From NCBI GenBank assembly GCA_030523765.1, contig JAUNHX010000005.1:82421-134309 (forward strand): DNA of 51,889 nucleotides, read 5' to 3'. The notes beneath the pieces were generated by a model. That model worked only from the letters and a program-made list of their open reading frames with translations. It was not told the origin of the DNA and ran no database searches. The position numbers and the translations under genes are program-made. Source of the stretch: Bacteroidales bacterium. GTDB taxonomy: Bacteria > Bacteroidota > Bacteroidia > Bacteroidales > P3. Position 1 is the stretch's first letter, and each line of letters opens with the position of its first letter. Shown one piece after another: positions 28,327 to 37,446 of this stretch.

Positions 28327-28929
28327 ATGACTTTGCCAATCAAGATAGGACTCACCGGTGGTATTGGCTGTGGAAAGACCACAGTACTACAGCATTTCCA
28401 ACAGATGGGAGTGCCTTGCTTTGTGGCCGATACAGTTGCTGCCACCTATTATGACGATCCTCTCTTTGTAGAAGAGGTGGTGCGATTGATGGGTTCTCAG
28501 GTACTGAAGGCTGATGGTACTGTCGATAAAAAAGCTATTGCCAATATGGTCTTCTCCGATAGGGCGTTGCTGCTGCAACTCAATGCGTTGGTGCATCCCC
28601 GAGTGATGGAAGATTTCCAACAGTGGTGTAGCCGTCAGCAAGCTCCCTATGTCCTCTTTGAGAGTGCCATAATCTATGAGTATCATCTTGATCGTTTTCT
28701 CGATAAAATCATTGTCGTTTATCTTGAAAAAGAGGAGCGTATACAACGGCTCTTGCTGCGTGATCATGCCACCCGCGAGATGCTCGAAGCTCGTATGCGT
28801 AACCAACTCTCGGCCGAAGAGAAACTCGATCGTGGCGATTATGTGATCCTCAATTATGAGGGCAATCCCAGACAGCGGCAGGTATCATACGTAGATCAAG
28901 CTATCACCAACACCATTCCATCGGCATAG
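28327..28929 (+). CDS. coaE: dephospho-CoA kinase
   Basis: A 200-aa P-loop kinase performing the last step of coenzyme A synthesis, phosphorylating the 3'-hydroxyl of dephospho-CoA. The Walker A is GLTGGIGCGKTTV (8-20). The CoA-domain block FVADTVAATYYDDP follows at about 32-45, then LVHPRVMEDFQQW (about 87-99) and ESAIIYEYHLDRFLDKIIVVYLEKEERIQRLLLRD. Length is normal. It closes the leuS-nusB-DUF1573-yajC-ybbR-coaE cluster. Confidence 0.96.
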   Translation: MTLPIKIGLTGGIGCGKTTVLQHFQQMGVPCFVADTVAATYYDDPLFVEEVVRLMGSQVLKADGTVDKKAIANMVFSDRALLLQLNALVHPRVMEDFQQWCSRQQAPYVLFESAIIYEYHLDRFLDKIIVVYLEKEERIQRLLLRDHATREMLEARMRNQLSAEEKLDRGDYVILNYEGNPRQRQVSYVDQAITNTIPSA

Positions 28930-29054
28930 GTTCCTAACACCTCTTTTGCCTTTGGGATAAAAAAATAGTCTCTCAATTGGCTATTCCTCAATCATCCATC
29001 GCTTCGAGCGATGTGATGAGCGAAAAATAAATTTCATAAGTCGTAAAAAAGGCG

Positions 29055-29062
29055 TATCTTTG
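29055..29062 (+). promoter_or_regulatory. -7 promoter element for dnaB
   Basis: TATCTTTG followed by C, with TTTC at 29032-29035 (19 bp upstream) near the -33 TTTG consensus. It lies 81 bp before dnaB. Confidence 0.7.
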
Positions 29063-29070
29063 CATTTCGA

Positions 29071-29113
29071 TGACAAAGGTAGACCAAAGTTGTATGGCTT
29101 TGGTTTTTTGTCA
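29071..29113 (+). promoter_or_regulatory. terminator-like hairpin in the dnaB leader (candidate attenuator)
   Basis: Inside the transcribed leader, ACCAAAG (29083-29089) pairs with CTTTGGT (29098-29104) and is followed by a run of six T residues. An outer pair TGACAAA/TTTGTCA (29071-29077, 29107-29113) can alternatively include the T run. Both lie between the promoter and the dnaB start codon. A role in transcription attenuation is inferred from this layout only. Confidence 0.45.
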
Positions 29114-29143
29114 CAAAACGATTATTATTAACACTTAAGAACA

Positions 29144-30685
29144 ATGGATATAGTAGGAAAAACGGATTCGAAACGACGTGGCCGCATCAGTTACGATGCT
29201 GCATTCAGCATCAATGGCAAGATTCCCCCGCAGAATACCGAACTCGAGGCTGCCGTACTAGGCGCGCTGATGCTCGACCAAAATGCTCTCAACAACGCTA
29301 TCGAACAGCTGCGCGACGAGTATTTTTACAAGCCAGAGCATCAGTATATCTTTGCCGCCATTCGTCGCCTCTTCGAAAACTCGCAGCAGGTGGATATCCT
29401 CACAGTGGTAGAGGAACTTACCAAGGAGGGTAACCTCCAAGTGGCTGGCGGTGCCTACTATGTCTCTGAACTGACAAGTCATGTGGCTTCGGCAGCCCAT
29501 ATCGAATATCATGCCCGTATCCTCTCCGAGAAATATATTCAGCGAGAGCTGATACGAGTGTCTACCGAAACCCTCACTGATGCCTACGATGAGACCACCG
29601 ATGTTATCACCCTCCTCGATAAGACTGAGCAGCGGCTCATGGATATCAACGACAACAATTTCCGTTCTGAATATCGCACGATGGACAGTGTGGTTCACGA
29701 AGCTATGGAGGTGATACAATCGGCCCAAAGTAGCGAAAGCGAACTCACGGGTCTCACCACCGGCTTCATCGAGCTAGACCGTATCACGGCTGGTTTCCAT
29801 CCAGGTACTCTCATCATCCTAGCTGCCCGTCCTGCTATGGGTAAGACAGCTTTTGCCCTCTCTATAGCCCGCAATATGGCTGTCGATTTTAAGATCCCTG
29901 TAGCTTTCTTCACCCTTGAAATGACGGCTGTCGAGTTGACGATGCGTCTTATATCGGCCGAGGCTGGCATCCCAGGTGACAAACTGAAGAAAGGCGATTC
30001 GCTGAGCAACTACGAGAAGGAGCAGCTCCTAGCTCGTACCCAAGCCCTTGCAGAAGCCCCCCTATATATTGATGAAACATCGGCTCTTACCATCTTCGAA
30101 CTGCGTGCCAAATGTCGTCGTATGAAGCAACAACACGATATCCAGATGATCTTCATCGACTATCTACAACTTATGCAGGGGACCGCCGAAAAGAATAACA
30201 GTGGCAACCGTGAACAGGAAATCAGCTATATCTCGCGCCAGCTCAAAGCTCTCTCCAAGGAGTTACGTGTCCCTATCTTGGCGCTCTCCCAGCTGAGTCG
30301 TGCGGTCGAAACCCGTGGTGGTGCCCGTTTGCCTGTTCTCTCCGACCTTCGTGAATCGGGTGCTATCGAGCAGGATGCCGATATCGTCACCTTCATCCAT
30401 CGTCCTGAATACTACGGACAGGAGGTCGATGAAGAGGGCCACTCTACCAAAGGAGTTGCCAATATCATATTGGCAAAACACCGTTCGGGTAGCACCGGTA
30501 CCGTCCGTCTTCGTTTTATCCACGAGTTTGCTCGCTTCGATAATCTTGATACGATGGGTGGTGCTGATGGCAGCTACGGTAGTGTTATGAGTGCCAACAA
30601 TCAGTTCGATAGCGGTACCTCAGGAGTACAAATCATCGAATCGAAGATCAACGATGATAGCATCGAAAACGAAGATATGTTCTAA
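29144..30685 (+). CDS. dnaB: replicative DNA helicase DnaB
   Basis: A 513-aa hexameric replicative helicase. The N-terminal primase-interacting domain is at about 27-130 (PPQNTELEAAVLGALMLD). The RecA-like ATPase domain begins near LTTGFIELDRITAGFHPG. Walker A is ARPAMGKTAFALS (about 229-241) and Walker B is MIFIDYLQLMQG (about 335-346). DLRESGAIEQDADIVTFIHRPEYY follows in the C-terminal part. No intein is present. The promoter and leader hairpin are described separately. It is followed 46 bp later by a T9SS-exported esterase, functionally unrelated. Confidence 0.97.
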   Translation: MDIVGKTDSKRRGRISYDAAFSINGKIPPQNTELEAAVLGALMLDQNALNNAIEQLRDEYFYKPEHQYIFAAIRRLFENSQQVDILTVVEELTKEGNLQVAGGAYYVSELTSHVASAAHIEYHARILSEKYIQRELIRVSTETLTDAYDETTDVITLLDKTEQRLMDINDNNFRSEYRTMDSVVHEAMEVIQSAQSSESELTGLTTGFIELDRITAGFHPGTLIILAARPAMGKTAFALSIARNMAVDFKIPVAFFTLEMTAVELTMRLISAEAGIPGDKLKKGDSLSNYEKEQLLARTQALAEAPLYIDETSALTIFELRAKCRRMKQQHDIQMIFIDYLQLMQGTAEKNNSGNREQEISYISRQLKALSKELRVPILALSQLSRAVETRGGARLPVLSDLRESGAIEQDADIVTFIHRPEYYGQEVDEEGHSTKGVANIILAKHRSGSTGTVRLRFIHEFARFDNLDTMGGADGSYGSVMSANNQFDSGTSGVQIIESKINDDSIENEDMF

Positions 30686-30731
30686 AAACGTTCTATTAAA
30701 CAAAATTGTTTGCTGTTTTATGTGTCGTATT

Positions 30732-31904
30732 ATGAGAACCCTTATAGGAGCGATGCTTCTATTATGTGCAGTCAATGTCAATGCTCAGATGGATAAACAA
30801 ACCATTCAATGGCAAGGTGAAAACCGCGAATACTATCTCTTTGAACCCTCCTCTCGTCAGTTGGGCGACAGTCTCGCTGTCCTTGTTTTCCTTCACGGAT
30901 TTGATGGGGGAATCGATAGCTATTGCAATAGCATCGACTTCCAACAAGCTGCCAATCAGATGGGTTGGATTATCCTCCTTCCTCAGGCTTTGGAGGCAAG
31001 GGTCGAGTTTATGGGCACCAGTCTCTCTATCGGTAATGCCTGGAACTCAGGTATCGCGATGTCGCTGATGGGGAACACCATCGTCCCTAATAGCAATGTT
31101 GATGATGCAGGATTCCTCTTAGCGCTGGTCGACAGCGTGGATGCTGCCTATCCTATCCGTTCCGATAGCATCTTCTTCGCTGGATTCTCAATGGGCGCTT
31201 TTATGACATATCGTATGGCTATTCAGCATGCCGATCGCATAGCGGGGGCTGCTGCCGCTAGCGGACTGATACCGATCTGTTGGGCTGATAGTGTCCCGGC
31301 ACGTCCGCTCCCTATTCTTCATATCCATGGAACTGATGATCAGATGATTGCTTCCGATGGCACCGCTACCCCTATCCCGGGTATGGGACAGATGACCCTT
31401 GGACTGAGTGTGGATAGCACCCTTTCCTATTGGCGTCATTTCGATCAGTGTGATGCAACTGCCACTATCACTACCTACGACAATAGCGTTGACGATGGAC
31501 TCCTCTTCACCCTCTATACCTATGGAGGAGGACTCGAAAATACGCAAGTGGCTTTCCTCAGCGTTGATGGGGGAGGACACCAATGGTACGAAGAGGGCCA
31601 CGATGTGCAGTACCTCACCGTTATCCACGATTTCTTCACTGGTCATAACTCATATCAGCATAGCGGCATCAGCAACCCATATCCCAACCAGCGACTTATT
31701 TGCTATCCCAACCCCGTCTCGCAGAGTCTCGTGGTCGATTCTCCTTGCAGCGATAAACTCTATATCTATAATGCTGCAGGTATTTGTGTCGATATACTCT
31801 CGCTGACCGAAGGAAACAATACTATCAATACATCCACCTATCCTGCAGGACGTTATATGCTACGTACCTCGTTGGGAATGGCCGCACAAATAGTTGTAAA
31901 ATAA
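30732..31904 (+). CDS. secreted alpha/beta-hydrolase esterase with T9SS sorting domain
   Basis: A 390-aa exported hydrolase related to polyhydroxybutyrate depolymerase/feruloyl esterase (LpqC-type) enzymes. The signal peptide ends VNVNAQ (about 1-19). The oxyanion block is LVFLHGFDGG (51-60), the nucleophile Ser153 lies in GFSMGA, and the acid and His lie in HIHGTDDQMI and GGGHQWYEEG. The last 75 residues form a type IX secretion sorting domain: YPNPVSQSLVVDS, a strand-rich core, then PAGRYMLR and a C-terminal VVK. The natural ester is unknown; plant feruloyl esters are a reasonable guess for a gut or rumen bacterium. The start at 30732 avoids an overlap with dnaB. Confidence 0.85.
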   Translation: MRTLIGAMLLLCAVNVNAQMDKQTIQWQGENREYYLFEPSSRQLGDSLAVLVFLHGFDGGIDSYCNSIDFQQAANQMGWIILLPQALEARVEFMGTSLSIGNAWNSGIAMSLMGNTIVPNSNVDDAGFLLALVDSVDAAYPIRSDSIFFAGFSMGAFMTYRMAIQHADRIAGAAAASGLIPICWADSVPARPLPILHIHGTDDQMIASDGTATPIPGMGQMTLGLSVDSTLSYWRHFDQCDATATITTYDNSVDDGLLFTLYTYGGGLENTQVAFLSVDGGGHQWYEEGHDVQYLTVIHDFFTGHNSYQHSGISNPYPNQRLICYPNPVSQSLVVDSPCSDKLYIYNAAGICVDILSLTEGNNTINTSTYPAGRYMLRTSLGMAAQIVVK

Positions 31905-31959
31905 ACTATTGTTGTTCATCATTCTTTGCTTGTTGTCTTCAGAGAATGGTATAAAAAAA

Positions 31960-31981
31960 AGTCTGCCTTCACAGGTAGACT
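31960..31981 (+). terminator. intrinsic terminator of the esterase gene
   Basis: Arms AGTCTGCCT (31960-31968) and AGGTAGACT (31973-31981), with one G-T pair and a 4-nt loop, followed by AGTTTTCTTC. It lies 56 bp after the stop codon. Confidence 0.7.
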
Positions 31982-32699
31982 AGTTTTCTTCTAATTTTCT
32001 TTTTTACATTTGTGATGTATTTCAATGTAACATAAGTATGGTTGATTAAAACATTGATCCATTTTTGTTTCTCCTGTCGTCCTATGAGAGGCAAATTAGG
32101 AGAACGACTCTTGAAATTACATTAAATTACTATTTTCAATCTTATTTCAATACTTAGTACTGCTTTCCTTCAAAAACTTGCATAACAAGCCTACTTTTTT
32201 ATGCTTTAACTTACTGTTATTGTTTAAATATCTTCTGTTTTTATCGATATATCATCACCAATAGTAATTAATTCATTTATTGTAATGATGATTATAAAAA
32301 AAAGCAACCTCTCTTCACATGGTGGTCGCTTCATTTTCCATAATCTTTTACAATTATGAATATATACAATCTACAATCTAATAATTCACTATATAAACCT
32401 ATTCAATCTTTTGTTGTCTGTTCTTCCATTAACTGTTAGTGTTCTCGTTACTCATTCTAGCGAAAGGGATATGGTACCATCCATTTTTGTTTGTATCCCC
32501 CTCACATTTCGTATTTTTCTTATCCGGCTCTCCTTGTTGTTTTGTTCATAAGACGTTTGAGAAGCCCAAAAAGACTAAATCACTTTGTTAATTATTCTTA
32601 ATATGGTGGTATATTTAATAAAATCAACATATTATATTTTAAAAAAATTAAGAGATTCGCTGATGTCAGATTCTTTAAATGGGGTGTATGAGGCAAATA

Positions 32700-32790
32700 G
32701 GGCCAATGAAATTAGATGAGGCCAATATGACAAATAAGGTCAATGGGGTCAATAGGATAAATAGTGTCAATGGGGCTAATGGTCTGCCGC
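32700..32790. repeat. degenerate 9-bp minisatellite
   Basis: About eight imperfect units of a GGTCAATRG-like 9-mer. The period is a multiple of three, so both strands stay open by chance. Confidence 0.5.
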
Positions 32791-32981
32791 AAGTGTTTGG
32801 TTTTTCGGATGTCCTAAATAACCCGAATAACTCGGATCTTCCAGATTCTTTGGGTCCCTCAGATATTCTGGCTAAATAAAGCAAAAGCCTAAAAGATACA
32901 TGATACATCTTGGAGAGATGATTGAAAGAAAGAGAAAAAGCGGGGGTGGGAGAGGGTCTTTAAATCTGATGGGGAGTTGTG

Positions 32982-33069
32982 ATTGGATAGCAAGGGTAAC
33001 CTTTATAAAACTACGGGCAGATGCAATTGGATAGCAAAGGTAACCTTTATAAAACTACGGGCAGATGCG
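32982..33069. repeat. 44-bp tandem duplication overlapping the truB 3' end
   Basis: Two full units (32982-33025 and 33026-33069) differ at only two or three positions. A third unit starts at 33070 inside truB. The unit nearest truB encodes its last residues and stop codon; the other repeats that sequence downstream as non-coding DNA. Confidence 0.85.
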
Positions 33070-33853
33070 ATTGGATAGTGAGGGCACCAGCGAGGGAGTA
33101 GTCGCCTACTTGTTCTCTTCTAAGGGCACTGAGGAAGCCACCACTGCCGAGGAGGAGACCTAAGTCGCGGGCAATAGAGCGGATATAGGTGCCTTTGCTA
33201 CAGCTGATGCGAAAATCTACCTGAGGCAGTTGGGGTGGAACCGTACCCTGAGGACTGCGGTACAGTTCGCGGGTAGGGTTATCGTGGTTGGGTTGTTTGT
33301 TGAGTCCTGCCGCTTCACGGAGGGTAGCCTCATCGGCAAGGGTTCCGGGGCGGAAAGCGGTGATGTCGAACTGATGGATTGTAACCATCTTAGGGGCAAT
33401 CTCTACCGGTTCCCCATCGCGGGCATAGCTATAGGCTCGTTCGCCCGCCACTTTGATGGCGCTGAACATAGGAGGAACCTGAGGGATGGTGCCACATAGC
33501 TCTCCTACGGCCTCTTGGAGCATCGTCTCCGATATTTGATTGTAGGGATAGAGCTTGTCGATAGCTTGTTCCAGATCATAGCAAGGGGTGGTAGCCCCCA
33601 GCACGATAGTGCCGCTATACACCTTTGTGCCCTGCTGCAGTTGGTCTATCAGTTTGGTGGCTTTACCTACACATACAAGGAGGACCCCGGTGGCAAGAGG
33701 GTCGAGAGTGCCGGCATGGCCAATCTTGAACTTCTTGATACCGAGGTCACGTTTTATCTGCCATTTGATCTTGTTGACCACCTGGAAGGAGGTCCATCCG
33801 TAGGGTTTGTCAACAACAAGGATTTTTCCTTGCTCTAGGTCTTGTGGCGTCAT
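33047..33853 (-). CDS. truB: tRNA pseudouridine(55) synthase TruB
   Basis: A 268-aa enzyme that makes pseudouridine 55 in the T-loop of tRNAs. Motif I is KIGHAGTLDPLATGVLLVCVGKATK (about 41-65), with catalytic Asp49 in GTLDP. YSGTIVLGATTPCYDLE (about 79-95), PPMFSAIKVAGERAYSYARDG and the late CSKGTYIRSIARDLG (about 222-236) follow. The C-terminal PUA-like part is short. About 30 residues in the middle (near 190-205) look like an unconserved insertion. The last codons and stop lie in the first unit of a 44-bp tandem repeat. It is last in the dnaN-ftsX-DUF3098-uppP-truB run. Confidence 0.95.
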   Translation of the reverse strand: MTPQDLEQGKILVVDKPYGWTSFQVVNKIKWQIKRDLGIKKFKIGHAGTLDPLATGVLLVCVGKATKLIDQLQQGTKVYSGTIVLGATTPCYDLEQAIDKLYPYNQISETMLQEAVGELCGTIPQVPPMFSAIKVAGERAYSYARDGEPVEIAPKMVTIHQFDITAFRPGTLADEATLREAAGLNKQPNHDNPTRELYRSPQGTVPPQLPQVDFRISCSKGTYIRSIARDLGLLLGSGGFLSALRREQVGDYSLAGALTIQSHLPVVL

Positions 33854-33890
33854 CTTGGTCGAGGTAGGCGGTCAATGAGGGGTTAAATAA

Positions 33891-34742
33891 TTAGCCGCAT
33901 ATGTAGGGGAGTACCAAGCAAAGAATACTCACGATAGCGCAGTAGAGAGCAAACCATATCAGTTTGCCTTTCTTTACGATGTCGATCATCCATTTGCAAG
34001 CCATACATCCTACTACGAAAGCGGCAACAAAACCTACGATGAGGGCTACGGGCGAGATAGATGCCATCGCAGCTCCTTCGGCTGCTACAGCAGCATCGGG
34101 GAACAGGAGGTCTTTCACATCGAGGAGAGCCTCACCCAAGATGGGAGGGATCACCATCAGGAACGAGAACTGAGCCAGGCGCTCTTTCTTGTTGCCCAAC
34201 AGCAGACCGGTGGCGATGGTGCTACCCGAACGACTCAGTCCGGGGAGTACAGCCAACGCCTGAGCGATACCTATCACAAAAGCATGCCAGGGACTGATAT
34301 GGTCGCGTTGGCGAGGCTTAGCCCAGTAAGAGAAAGCCAACAGTAACGCAGTTACCATAAGGCAGCAAGCCACGATGAAGAGTCCGTTGCCAAAACGAGC
34401 CTCAGCTACCTCGGGGTTGAAGATCGCCTCTACGGTGTCCTTCAAACCGAAGCCCACGATAGCCACAGGGATCATAGAGATGAGGATATTCACCGTATAT
34501 TTGGTACCCTCATTCCATTGGAATTTGAAAAGATCTTTGAAAATCCATACGATCTCCTTCCACAGGATAACGCAGGTACTCAGCACTGTAGCCACATGGA
34601 CAGCAACGCTGAAGGTGAGGTTAGCTTCGCCATCGATACCGAAGAGGTAATTGCCAATGGTAAGATGTCCGCTGCTACTCACAGGCAGGTATTCAGTAAG
34701 GCCCTGCACAATGCCCAATATCAATGCTTGAAACCAAGACAT
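33891..34742 (-). CDS. uppP: undecaprenyl-diphosphatase UppP/BacA
   Basis: A 283-aa integral membrane phosphatase that recycles undecaprenyl pyrophosphate to the monophosphate carrier used in peptidoglycan and O-antigen synthesis. The signature [11 protein letters not shown] (about 17-27) and the second motif [17 protein letters not shown] (about 167-183) are intact, giving the catalytic Glu/His and Arg residues. About eight membrane helices are visible. It lies 37 bp upstream of truB and about 70 bp downstream of the DUF3098 gene. Confidence 0.96.
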   Translation of the reverse strand: MSWFQALILGIVQGLTEYLPVSSSGHLTIGNYLFGIDGEANLTFSVAVHVATVLSTCVILWKEIVWIFKDLFKFQWNEGTKYTVNILISMIPVAIVGFGLKDTVEAIFNPEVAEARFGNGLFIVACCLMVTALLLAFSYWAKPRQRDHISPWHAFVIGIAQALAVLPGLSRSGSTIATGLLLGNKKERLAQFSFLMVIPPILGEALLDVKDLLFPDAAVAAEGAAMASISPVALIVGFVAAFVVGCMACKWMIDIVKKGKLIWFALYCAIVSILCLVLPYICG

Positions 34743-34811
34743 AGATCAATCCTATTAAGTTGTTTTTACTATACGATATTCATTGTTCCTTCCGCAAGAA
34801 GGGTAGGGGCG

Positions 34812-35105
34812 TTATTTCTCCTCCTCTTCCTCCTTGTTGGCTTTCTTATCTTTGGGGCGCATCATGATAGCCACCACCTCGATAACCAGACCCAGCGTGA
34901 TAGTGATAGGAGCAGCTACCAGACGGCGTTTATCGAACATGGCCTCGTTGAACACATTGGGATCATCGCTGCCGCCACCACTTAGGAGGATGTAGCCGAT
35001 AATAAGCACCACGATACCCACAGCCATCAATATATAGTTGGTCAGTCCGTAGGTCGAGGTGAAGGTTTTCTTAGTTTCGCTATTATTTACTTTCTTTACT
35101 GCCAT
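34812..35105 (-). CDS. DUF3098 family membrane protein
   Basis: A 97-aa small membrane protein with two predicted helices (about 23-43 and 68-85) and a charged tail ending in Lys/Glu repeats. It matches the DUF3098 family, which in Bacteroidetes is regularly encoded between ftsX and uppP. Function unknown. The conserved neighbourhood hints at an envelope or division role, by inference only. Confidence 0.85.
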   Translation of the reverse strand: MAVKKVNNSETKKTFTSTYGLTNYILMAVGIVVLIIGYILLSGGGSDDPNVFNEAMFDKRRLVAAPITITLGLVIEVVAIMMRPKDKKANKEEEEEK

Positions 35106-35159
35106 AATATAAACACGTTATGCTTTATAAATAGATTTATTACATTATTTATTGCAGGA

Positions 35160-36029
35160 TTACTGAGCGTTGCGGAGAGCTTGACGTACCGAAATCCAAG
35201 TCGAGCAGTAGGCAATCACGATACCCACCAAAGGCAATCCGATAGCCATAGCGCCATAAGCCAGCCAATGTTGACGATTGGTAATATCGATACCGAACTG
35301 ACTGCTGAAAGTGTAGACACTCAAAGCCAGCAACACCACCGCCAACAAACCACCCACAAGACCGTAGAGGATCGAGCGACCCAGATAGGGTCTTGCAATG
35401 AAACTCGTCTTAGCACCCACCAATCGCATCGTCTTGATGGTTTGTTGCTCAGTGAAGATAGCCAGTCGTATAGTGATATTGATCAGCATGATGCAGACAA
35501 ACAAGAGGAGTGCGATGAAGATAATCAAGAACCAAGTAATCTTGTAGAAAGAGTCGAGCAGTTCATCCACCACATTCTCCTGATAAGCCACCTCAGCCAC
35601 TATCGGCTCTGAAGCCATCTGTGATTTAAACTGGTTGATGATCGTCTTCTCCTTTTCAGGCAACAGACCCGATTTGAAATTAACCATCAGCGAAGGGGTA
35701 AGCGGGTTGTAGCCCAAGAAACCTACAAAATCGTCGTCGAGGACCTCCGAGAAAAGCTTAGCAGCTTCATCCTTAGAGATATACTCCACATTTTTTACAT
35801 AATCAAACTGGGCGATCTTCGACACCAGTGCAGCCGCCATATCATCGGTTGTCTCTGGTTGCAGATCCACCTTAAAGGTGATACGCTCCTGCATTTCGTG
35901 GGTAGCACGATAGGAGTGGTATTCAATAAACATCAGCAAACCGAATACAAACATCACCAGCATGATGCTGAAGATGGTGGAGCTACTGCCGCCCCATACA
36001 CGACCGCCGTGTTTCTTACTCTTAGCCAT
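35160..36029 (-). CDS. ftsX: cell division protein FtsX
   Basis: A 289-aa permease-like membrane protein, partner of the ATPase FtsE in a complex that regulates peptidoglycan hydrolases at the division site. One helix lies near the N-terminus (about 17-37), then the extracytoplasmic domain (about 40-165, with VEYISKDEAAKLF and LGYNPLTPSLMV). Three C-terminal helices complete the FtsX layout, with TIKTMRLVGAKTSFIARPYLG between them. No ftsE is adjacent. It starts 51 bp after the dnaN stop. Confidence 0.93.
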   Translation of the reverse strand: MAKSKKHGGRVWGGSSSTIFSIMLVMFVFGLLMFIEYHSYRATHEMQERITFKVDLQPETTDDMAAALVSKIAQFDYVKNVEYISKDEAAKLFSEVLDDDFVGFLGYNPLTPSLMVNFKSGLLPEKEKTIINQFKSQMASEPIVAEVAYQENVVDELLDSFYKITWFLIIFIALLLFVCIMLINITIRLAIFTEQQTIKTMRLVGAKTSFIARPYLGRSILYGLVGGLLAVVLLALSVYTFSSQFGIDITNRQHWLAYGAMAIGLPLVGIVIAYCSTWISVRQALRNAQ

Positions 36030-36080
36030 AGTTGCTCAGTGTTACGGTATAGAATGATGATTGTTAATGCAGTGTCGTTT

Positions 36081-37232
36081 TTATGCGTTAGCCAACATCA
36101 CAGGCATCACCAGCATCAGGATATCCTCGTGCGAAGCCTCTTCCTCATCGTTGATGGGGAAGATTACACCCGGACGGCTGGGGTGCGACATGTTGATAAC
36201 GATATTTTCGGTATCAAGGTTCGACACCATCTCCATCAGGAATTTAGCGTTGAAGCCAATCTCCATAGGCTCGCCCTCATAATCGCAAGCCATCTTCTCG
36301 TTAGCGTTGTTCGAGAACTCGATATCCTCAGCCGAGATGGTCAGCTCACGATCGGTAATAGAGAGACGTACCTGATAAGTTGATTTCGAAGCGAAAAGAC
36401 TAACACGACGCAGCACATTGAGCAGCGAGAGGCGATCTACCGTTAGTTTGCAAGGCGACTCCTTAGGAATCACAGCATCGACATTGGGGTAGCGACCCTC
36501 AAGCAGACGGCACACCACGTAGAAGTTATCGAACGTAAAGGTAACGTTTACGTTGTTGCTCTGGATAGTCACATCCGTCTCCTCTTTTCTCGAAGCCATG
36601 ATGTTCTTTACGAGGGTGATAGGCTTGCGAGGAAGGATAAAGTTGGTGCTCTCGTCGGCCACCACATCGGTGCGTTGATAGCGTACCAGTTTATGGGCAT
36701 CGGTAGCCACGAAAGTGGTGCAATCGGGGGTCATTTCAACATAGATACCCGTCATTTGAGGACGCGAATCGTCGGTCGAGGCAGCGAACGAGGTCTTGTT
36801 GATAGCGTTCACCAGCACCGAAGCGGGGATATGGGTAGTGGTAGTCTCCTCAATCACAGGCATTGTGGGGAACGTCTCAGGGTTTTGACCAGCCAAACTG
36901 TACTTACCTTCGCCCGAAACGATATCGATAGCAAGCGTCTTAGCATCGACCGAGAAAGTCATAGGCACATCGTCGAGGCTCTTCAAGATATCGAGCAGCA
37001 GTTTGCTAGGCACAGCCACCGTATCGATTCCCTCGATGCGCGAAGTCTCAGCCTCGAGTTCAACCTTAGCCACTAGTGTGGTCTGGGTGTCGGTGGCGGT
37101 GATGGTAAGTTCATTTCCCTCCATATGGAAGAGGAAACAGTTGATGATAGGCACCACATTGTTGGTGGTTAAAACACCACTTAGCAGCTGCAGCTGGTGC
37201 GATAAATACTGGCTATTGATGATGAATCTCAT
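36081..37232 (-). CDS. dnaN: DNA polymerase III subunit beta (sliding clamp)
   Basis: A 383-aa sliding clamp that tethers the replicative polymerase to DNA. The three-fold repeated clamp fold is recognisable. Typical sequences are MRFIINSQYLSHQLQLLSGVL at the start, IPSKLLLDILKSL-like VPSKLLLDILKSLDD in domain 1, TGIYVEMTPDCTTFVATDAHKLV in domain 2 and the C-terminal LMLVMPVMLANA. The C-terminus matches the usual clamp ending. It is the first gene of a minus-strand run with ftsX. The promoter is at 37270 with an inverted repeat just upstream. Confidence 0.96.
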   Translation of the reverse strand: MRFIINSQYLSHQLQLLSGVLTTNNVVPIINCFLFHMEGNELTITATDTQTTLVAKVELEAETSRIEGIDTVAVPSKLLLDILKSLDDVPMTFSVDAKTLAIDIVSGEGKYSLAGQNPETFPTMPVIEETTTTHIPASVLVNAINKTSFAASTDDSRPQMTGIYVEMTPDCTTFVATDAHKLVRYQRTDVVADESTNFILPRKPITLVKNIMASRKEETDVTIQSNNVNVTFTFDNFYVVCRLLEGRYPNVDAVIPKESPCKLTVDRLSLLNVLRRVSLFASKSTYQVRLSITDRELTISAEDIEFSNNANEKMACDYEGEPMEIGFNAKFLMEMVSNLDTENIVINMSHPSRPGVIFPINDEEEASHEDILMLVMPVMLANA

Positions 37233-37269
37233 ATAGATAACTTATTTTATTATTAACAATAATGAAATG

Positions 37270-37277
37270 CAAAGATA
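37270..37277 (-). promoter_or_regulatory. -7 promoter element for dnaN
   Basis: On the minus strand TATCTTTG followed by C, 38 bp upstream of the dnaN start; a full TAnnTTTG match. Confidence 0.7.
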
Positions 37278-37304
37278 CTCTTTTCTTGCGACATGTGGGA
37301 CAAC

Positions 37305-37329
37305 TATTGTCGATTATTTATCAACAATA
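37305..37329. promoter_or_regulatory. inverted repeat with a DnaA-box-like sequence upstream of the dnaN promoter
   Basis: TATTGTCGA (37305-37313) and TCAACAATA (37321-37329) are inverted with one mismatch and a 7-nt spacer. The right arm contains TTATCAACA (37318-37326), one base from the DnaA box TTATCCACA. It sits just upstream of the promoter, where a regulator would bind. DnaA control of dnaN is inferred only. Confidence 0.4.
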
Positions 37330-37446
37330 CGGTTTTAAATGTTGACCATTAGGGTGTTGTGTGTTGAAAAATTGTTTGGGCGAGCCGTTGGAGATAGCAC
37401 TCAGAAAAGTCTGCCGTCCTCATCAAGCAGGTAGGAAAGGAAAGAA

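Larger units (their letters stand above)
31905..33046. other. 1.1-kb AT-rich intergenic stretch without a convincing gene
   Basis: It contains the esterase terminator (31960), a weaker hairpin around 32300-32332 (arms close to AAGCNACC/GGTNGCTT), a 9-bp minisatellite (about 32700-32790) and the truB 44-bp tandem repeat (32982-33069). Short frames exist at 32679-32879 (plus) and 32675-32908 (minus), but they merely translate the minisatellite. No tRNA or structured RNA was recognised. Confidence 0.6.

Noticed and set aside
32679..32879. Small 66-aa open frame with VNGVN-like repeats
   Set aside because: It only translates the 9-bp minisatellite. There is no promoter or start-region support and no recognisable domain, and the opposite strand is equally open.
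33026..33069. Considered the AAGGTAACCT in the truB repeat as a solo end of the 189-bp element
   Set aside because: The match is about 10 bp and stops at once; no interior sequence or second end is present.
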